The notes under the pieces were generated by a model. The model saw nothing but the letters and a program-made list of their open reading frames with translations, was not told the DNA's origin and made no database searches. 64,000 bases of DNA from Acidobacteriota bacterium (GTDB taxonomy: Bacteria; Acidobacteriota; Vicinamibacteria; Vicinamibacterales; JAKQTR01), in assembly GCA_029562975.1 (NCBI GenBank), contig JAKQTR010000028.1, positions 1-64,000 of the forward strand, given 5' to 3'. Every line of letters starts with the position of its first letter. The first letter of the stretch is position 1. Made by a program: the position numbers and the translations under genes. Positions 60,738 through 64,000 of the stretch are shown one piece after another.

Positions 60738-63098
60738 CTAGAACCCCCCGTGCTCGGTGCGCTCGATGATCTCGTCCTGCAGCGCCTCCGAGAGGTCGCA
60801 GAAGTAGTCGCTGTACCCCGCGACCCGGACGATGAGGCCGCGGTGGGCCGCGGGGTTGGCCTTGGCCTCCCGGAGGAGATCGGCCGAGACCACGTTGAAC
60901 TGCACGTGGTGGCCGTCCAGCTTGAAGTAGGCGCGGACGAGGCCGTGGAGACCGTCGACGCCTGCGTCGCCCTCGACGAGGCCCGGCGCGAACTTCATGT
61001 TGAGCAGCGTCCCCCCGGTCTTGATGTGGTCCATCTTGGACGCCGACTTCATCACGGCGGTCGGCCCGCGCCGATCCGCGCCCTGCACGGGGCTGATGCC
61101 CTCCGAGACCGGGTGCCCTTCGCCGCGGCCGTCGGCCGAGGCGAGGCACACCTCGCCGAAATACACGTGGCAGGTGGTGGGCAGCATCTCGAGGCGGTAC
61201 GCGCCGCCCTTCGTGTTGGGCCGCCCGTCGATCGCCTCGAAGAGCATCCCGAAGGTCCGCGTCATCAGCGCGTCCGCGTAGTCATCGTCGTTGCCGTACT
61301 TGTGCGTCTTGTGGAGTAGGCGCTGCCGAAGCTCCTCGTGGCCCGTGAAGTCCGAGTCGAGGATCTCGACGAAGCGGGCGAGCGGCAGGTCGCCCCGCTC
61401 GTACACCAGCTCCTTGAGCGCTGACAGGCTGTCGGTGACGGTGCCGATGCCGACGGCCTGGATGAACGTGTTGTTGTAGCGGGCGCCGCCGGCGTTGTAG
61501 TCCCGGCCCTTCGCGATGCAGTCGTCGGTGATGACGGACAGGAACGTGTGCGGCATGCGCGTCGCGTAGAGCCGCTCGACGAGCTGGTTGCCGCGGATCT
61601 TGACGTCGACGACATGGCGCACCTGCGCCTCGAAGGCCGCGAAGAGATCGTCGAAAGAGGCGAACCCCGCCGGGTCGCCCGTCCGGGCGCCCACGCGCTT
61701 GCCGGTGCGCACGTCGAACCCGTCGTGCAGCGCCAGCTCGAGCATCTTCGCCAGGTTGAAGTAGCCGGTGAGGATGTACGCCTCCTTGCCGAAGGCGCCC
61801 ACCTCCACGCAGCCCGAGCACCCGCCCTCCCTGGCGTCCTCGAGGCTCTTGCCCTGCCGCAGCTGCTCCTCGACGACCGCGTCGGCGTTGAACAGCGACG
61901 GGAACCCGTAGCCCTTGCGGATGACGCGCAGCGCGTGCTTCAGCACCGCGTCCGGCGTCTTGCGCGACACCTGCACGTTGCTGCTCGGCTGCAGGAGGTG
62001 CATCTCGTCGATGATGTCGAGCAGCAGGCGCGTGACCTCGTTCGAGCCGTCGCGGCCGTCGCGGAGCAGTCCCGCGAGGTTGATGGTGGCGAAGTCCGTG
62101 TACGTGCCGCTCTCGGCCGCCGTCACGCCGACCTTCGGCGGCGCCGGGTGGTTGTTGAACTTGACGAAGAAGCATTCGAGCAGCTCCCTCGCGGAGTCCC
62201 GCGTGAGCGTGCCCGCCTCGAGGCCCGCCTGGTAGAAGGGCAGCAGGTGCTGGTCGAGATGGCCGGGGCTGAACGAGTCCCAGCCGTTCAACTCGGTCAC
62301 GACGGCGAGATGGCAGAACCAGTACTGCTGCAGCGCCTCATGGAAGTCGCGCGGCGCGCGCGCCGGGACGTGGCGGCACACGCCGGCGATCTTCCGCAGT
62401 TCGCGGCGCCGGCGCTCGTCCGGCTCCTTCGCCGCTGCCGCCTCGGCCATCTCGGCGTGGCGCTCGGCGAAGCGCATCACCGCGTCGCAGGCGATGGACA
62501 TGGCGCGAAGCTCGTCGCGCTTGTCCAGCGCCTCGGGATCGCCCGCGAAGTCGAGCGCGGCCTCCGCGGCCGCGATCTCCGCCTTGAAGTCGAGGAGGCC
62601 CTTCCGGTAGATCTTGCCGTCCGCGACGGTGTGCCCCGGCGCGCGCTGCTCCATGAACTCGGTGAAGCAGCCCGCGTCGTAGGCGTCCTTCCACTCGGGG
62701 GGCAGCTCGCGGAACATCTGGTCCCGCAGGGAGCGGCCCGCCCAGAAGGGGATGATCTCGCGCGTGTACAGCTCGATGACCGACGGATCCACCGCGTAGC
62801 GCGTCTTCGGGCGAGAGTCGAGGACGCGGAGGTCCTCCGCGCTGTGGCAGGTCAGCTCCGGGAAGGTGGGCACGGCTTTCGGCCGGGGGCCGCGCTCGCC
62901 GACGATGAGCTCGCCGTCGCCCATCCAGAGGGTCTTCCGGTCGCACAGCGCGTAGAAGCTCATCGCGCGCAGCACGGGCGCGCTGTGGCGGCCGAGATGC
63001 GCCTTGTAGAACTCCGTCAGAATGGCGGCGCGCTCGCCGCTGATGGACGGGACGGCGGCGAGGCTCTCCTCGCGGAGACGACGGGTGCGTGCGGTCAT
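60738..63098 (-). CDS. hypD: Glycyl radical enzyme, probable trans-4-hydroxy-L-proline dehydratase
   Basis: A 786-residue PFL-like barrel. The thiyl Cys is C430 with E432 (GGCSGCVEVG); the radical Gly is G761 in RVAGYSDYF. Compared with the residues I recall for C. difficile HypD (C434, E436, G765, and substrate contacts D339, F340, Y450, T645), all appear here shifted by four: D335/F336 (TDFATIN), Y446 (ILTGYFN) and T641. That argues for dehydration of 4-hydroxyproline to pyrroline-5-carboxylate, and against choline lyase, glycerol dehydratase or isethionate lyase. The ATG at 63098 overlaps the activase stop by 4 nt. HypD needs anoxia. No ProC gene is in view to use the product. Confidence 0.82.
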   Translation of the reverse strand: MTARTRRLREESLAAVPSISGERAAILTEFYKAHLGRHSAPVLRAMSFYALCDRKTLWMGDGELIVGERGPRPKAVPTFPELTCHSAEDLRVLDSRPKTRYAVDPSVIELYTREIIPFWAGRSLRDQMFRELPPEWKDAYDAGCFTEFMEQRAPGHTVADGKIYRKGLLDFKAEIAAAEAALDFAGDPEALDKRDELRAMSIACDAVMRFAERHAEMAEAAAAKEPDERRRRELRKIAGVCRHVPARAPRDFHEALQQYWFCHLAVVTELNGWDSFSPGHLDQHLLPFYQAGLEAGTLTRDSARELLECFFVKFNNHPAPPKVGVTAAESGTYTDFATINLAGLLRDGRDGSNEVTRLLLDIIDEMHLLQPSSNVQVSRKTPDAVLKHALRVIRKGYGFPSLFNADAVVEEQLRQGKSLEDAREGGCSGCVEVGAFGKEAYILTGYFNLAKMLELALHDGFDVRTGKRVGARTGDPAGFASFDDLFAAFEAQVRHVVDVKIRGNQLVERLYATRMPHTFLSVITDDCIAKGRDYNAGGARYNNTFIQAVGIGTVTDSLSALKELVYERGDLPLARFVEILDSDFTGHEELRQRLLHKTHKYGNDDDYADALMTRTFGMLFEAIDGRPNTKGGAYRLEMLPTTCHVYFGEVCLASADGRGEGHPVSEGISPVQGADRRGPTAVMKSASKMDHIKTGGTLLNMKFAPGLVEGDAGVDGLHGLVRAYFKLDGHHVQFNVVSADLLREAKANPAAHRGLIVRVAGYSDYFCDLSEALQDEIIERTEHGGF

Positions 63099-63973
63099 GC
63101 GCGGCCTCCGATGGTCGTGTGCAGGCCCCGGGCCCTGAAGGCGCGCGCCAGCGATTCGAGTCGCCCGGGCGGGGGCGGGGGCGTGCCGCGAAGCGGCGTC
63201 TCCAGGCCCGCGCGGGCGAACTTCGCTTCGCCGGCCGGGTGGTAGGGGAGCAGGTCGACGCGGTCGACGCCGGGCAGCGAGCGCACGAACGCCGCCGTCG
63301 CCTCCATGTTGGCGTCGTCGTCGTTCACGCCCGGCACGACGGGCACACGGATCCAGAGCGCGCGATGCACCTGCGCGAGGCTCCGCAGATTGGCAAGGAT
63401 GAGCGCGTTGGAGGCACCGGTGGCGGAGCGGTGACGGACGTCGTCGATGAGCTTGAGGTCGTACAGCACCAGGTTCGCGCGCTCCGCCGCGGAGCGCAGC
63501 GCCGGCCAGGGCCCGAACCCGCACGTGTCGAGCGCCGTGTGAACGCCCTCGGCCTGGAGCAGCGCGAGCGCCTCGGTGACGAACGCCGCCTGCGCGAGGG
63601 GCTCGCCGCCCGAGAAGGTGACCCCCCCGCCCGATTCCTCGAAGAAGGCGCGGTCGCGGAGGACGTCGCGGACGAGCGCGCGCGCGTCCGTCCGCTCGCC
63701 CACGCCCCGCAGCGCGCCCGTCGGGCACGCGGCGACGTCCTCCGCGTCGCGGCCCGTGACCACGGGGCTGTCCAGTTCGACGTCGGTGCAGCGCCCGCAG
63801 CTCATGCACAGGCGGCGCAGCCGGACGTACTCCGGGTCGGACGACTGGCTCTCCGGGTTGTGGCACCACGCGCAGCTGAGCGGGCAGCCTTTCATGAAGA
63901 CCGTGGTGCGGACGCCCGGCCCGTCGTGGAGCGAGAAGCGCTGGACGTTGAAGACCAGGCCGCTTCCCATCAC
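63095..63973 (-). CDS. Radical-SAM glycyl-radical-enzyme activase
   Basis: A 292-residue activase that forms the radical on the partner enzyme. The SAM cluster motif is C30-x3-C34-x2-C37 (GCPLSCAWCHNPES). A second cluster domain is indicated by C56, C59, C62 and C83 (CMSCGRC then ACPTGAL). The SAM-binding FSGGEPL and the conserved VRTTVFMKGCP are present. The second insert is smaller than in many GRE activases, which have eight extra cysteines; only four are visible. GTG 63973 or ATG 63970 starts the gene. Upstream control lies at or beyond the window edge. Confidence 0.93.
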   Translation of the reverse strand: MMGSGLVFNVQRFSLHDGPGVRTTVFMKGCPLSCAWCHNPESQSSDPEYVRLRRLCMSCGRCTDVELDSPVVTGRDAEDVAACPTGALRGVGERTDARALVRDVLRDRAFFEESGGGVTFSGGEPLAQAAFVTEALALLQAEGVHTALDTCGFGPWPALRSAAERANLVLYDLKLIDDVRHRSATGASNALILANLRSLAQVHRALWIRVPVVPGVNDDDANMEATAAFVRSLPGVDRVDLLPYHPAGEAKFARAGLETPLRGTPPPPPGRLESLARAFRARGLHTTIGGRA

Positions 63974-64000
63974 GGCGCTCCGGGGCCGGCCGCGAAGTAG

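Noticed and set aside
60738-63098. Choline trimethylamine-lyase, glycerol dehydratase or isethionate lyase function
   Set aside because: The GCVEVGAFGKEA block and the D335/F336/Y446/T641 set fit HypD; CutC/GDH-type GCVEP is absent.

Overview
The window is very GC-rich, densely coded bacterial DNA. Two Oar-like TonB-dependent receptors with N-terminal carboxypeptidase-regulatory folds, a DUF1080 protein, an HAE-type RND pump and the overall base composition suggest a Gram-negative soil- or sediment-type bacterium. It is most like Acidobacteriota of the Vicinamibacteria type. That placement is inference from gene style; no rRNA or marker phylogeny is available here.

Layout: (1) 2-1513, an IS256-family insertion sequence with both terminal inverted repeats, followed by a secreted protein that faintly resembles Vps62. 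(2) 3110-9202, an eight-gene minus-strand operon holding most of a type II fatty-acid-synthase-like pathway (FabI-like reductase, KAS III, FabA, FabZ, KAS II, ACP, PlsC-like acyltransferase and its own phosphopantetheinyl transferase). (3) 9458-19371, a glycoside-hydrolase-like exported protein, two TonB/Oar-type receptors, a decayed acyltransferase-3 gene and a metallophosphoesterase. (4) 19420-34910, a surface-polysaccharide island: five GT-B glycosyltransferases, a DUF2334 deacetylase, a PHP protein, a Wzx-like flippase, a GT39-like membrane protein, a CDP-glycerol-phosphotransferase-like protein, an inositol-phosphate-cytidylyltransferase-like enzyme, a methyltransferase and a DegT aminotransferase. 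(5) 35172-42052, a TPR protein, a DEDD exonuclease, an esterase/dienelactone hydrolase/DUF1080 operon and a solitary dynamin-like GTPase. (6) 42149-48521, a TetR - membrane-fusion-protein - RND operon in which the RND pump and the TolC-like outer-membrane factor are one 1532-residue polypeptide, with a near-perfect TetR operator in front. (7) 48708-50752, a NarL/LuxR response regulator with its histidine kinase. (8) 50881-55023, a compatible-solute operon (GpgS-like, HAD phosphatase, GT78-like synthase) ending in an MscS-related membrane protein. (9) 55069-60607, housekeeping and envelope genes: a hydrolase, an S4 protein, RdgB, RNase PH, a GerMN protein and a cell-wall amidase. (10) 60738-63973, a glycyl radical enzyme with the diagnostic residues of trans-4-hydroxy-L-proline dehydratase, plus its radical-SAM activase.

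The strongest candidates for unusual biology are the RND-OMF fusion with its autoregulatory operator, the self-contained fatty-acid-like operon carrying both FabA and FabZ, the pairing of two possible glucosylglycerate routes with an osmotic channel, and the combination of inositol-phosphate-type activation with polyol-phosphate-type transfer in the polysaccharide island. Many long open frames in this DNA are GC-driven shadows and were left out. No tRNA, rRNA, CRISPR array, prophage or replication origin was seen, and no stretch over 300 bases lacks a gene or gene remnant.
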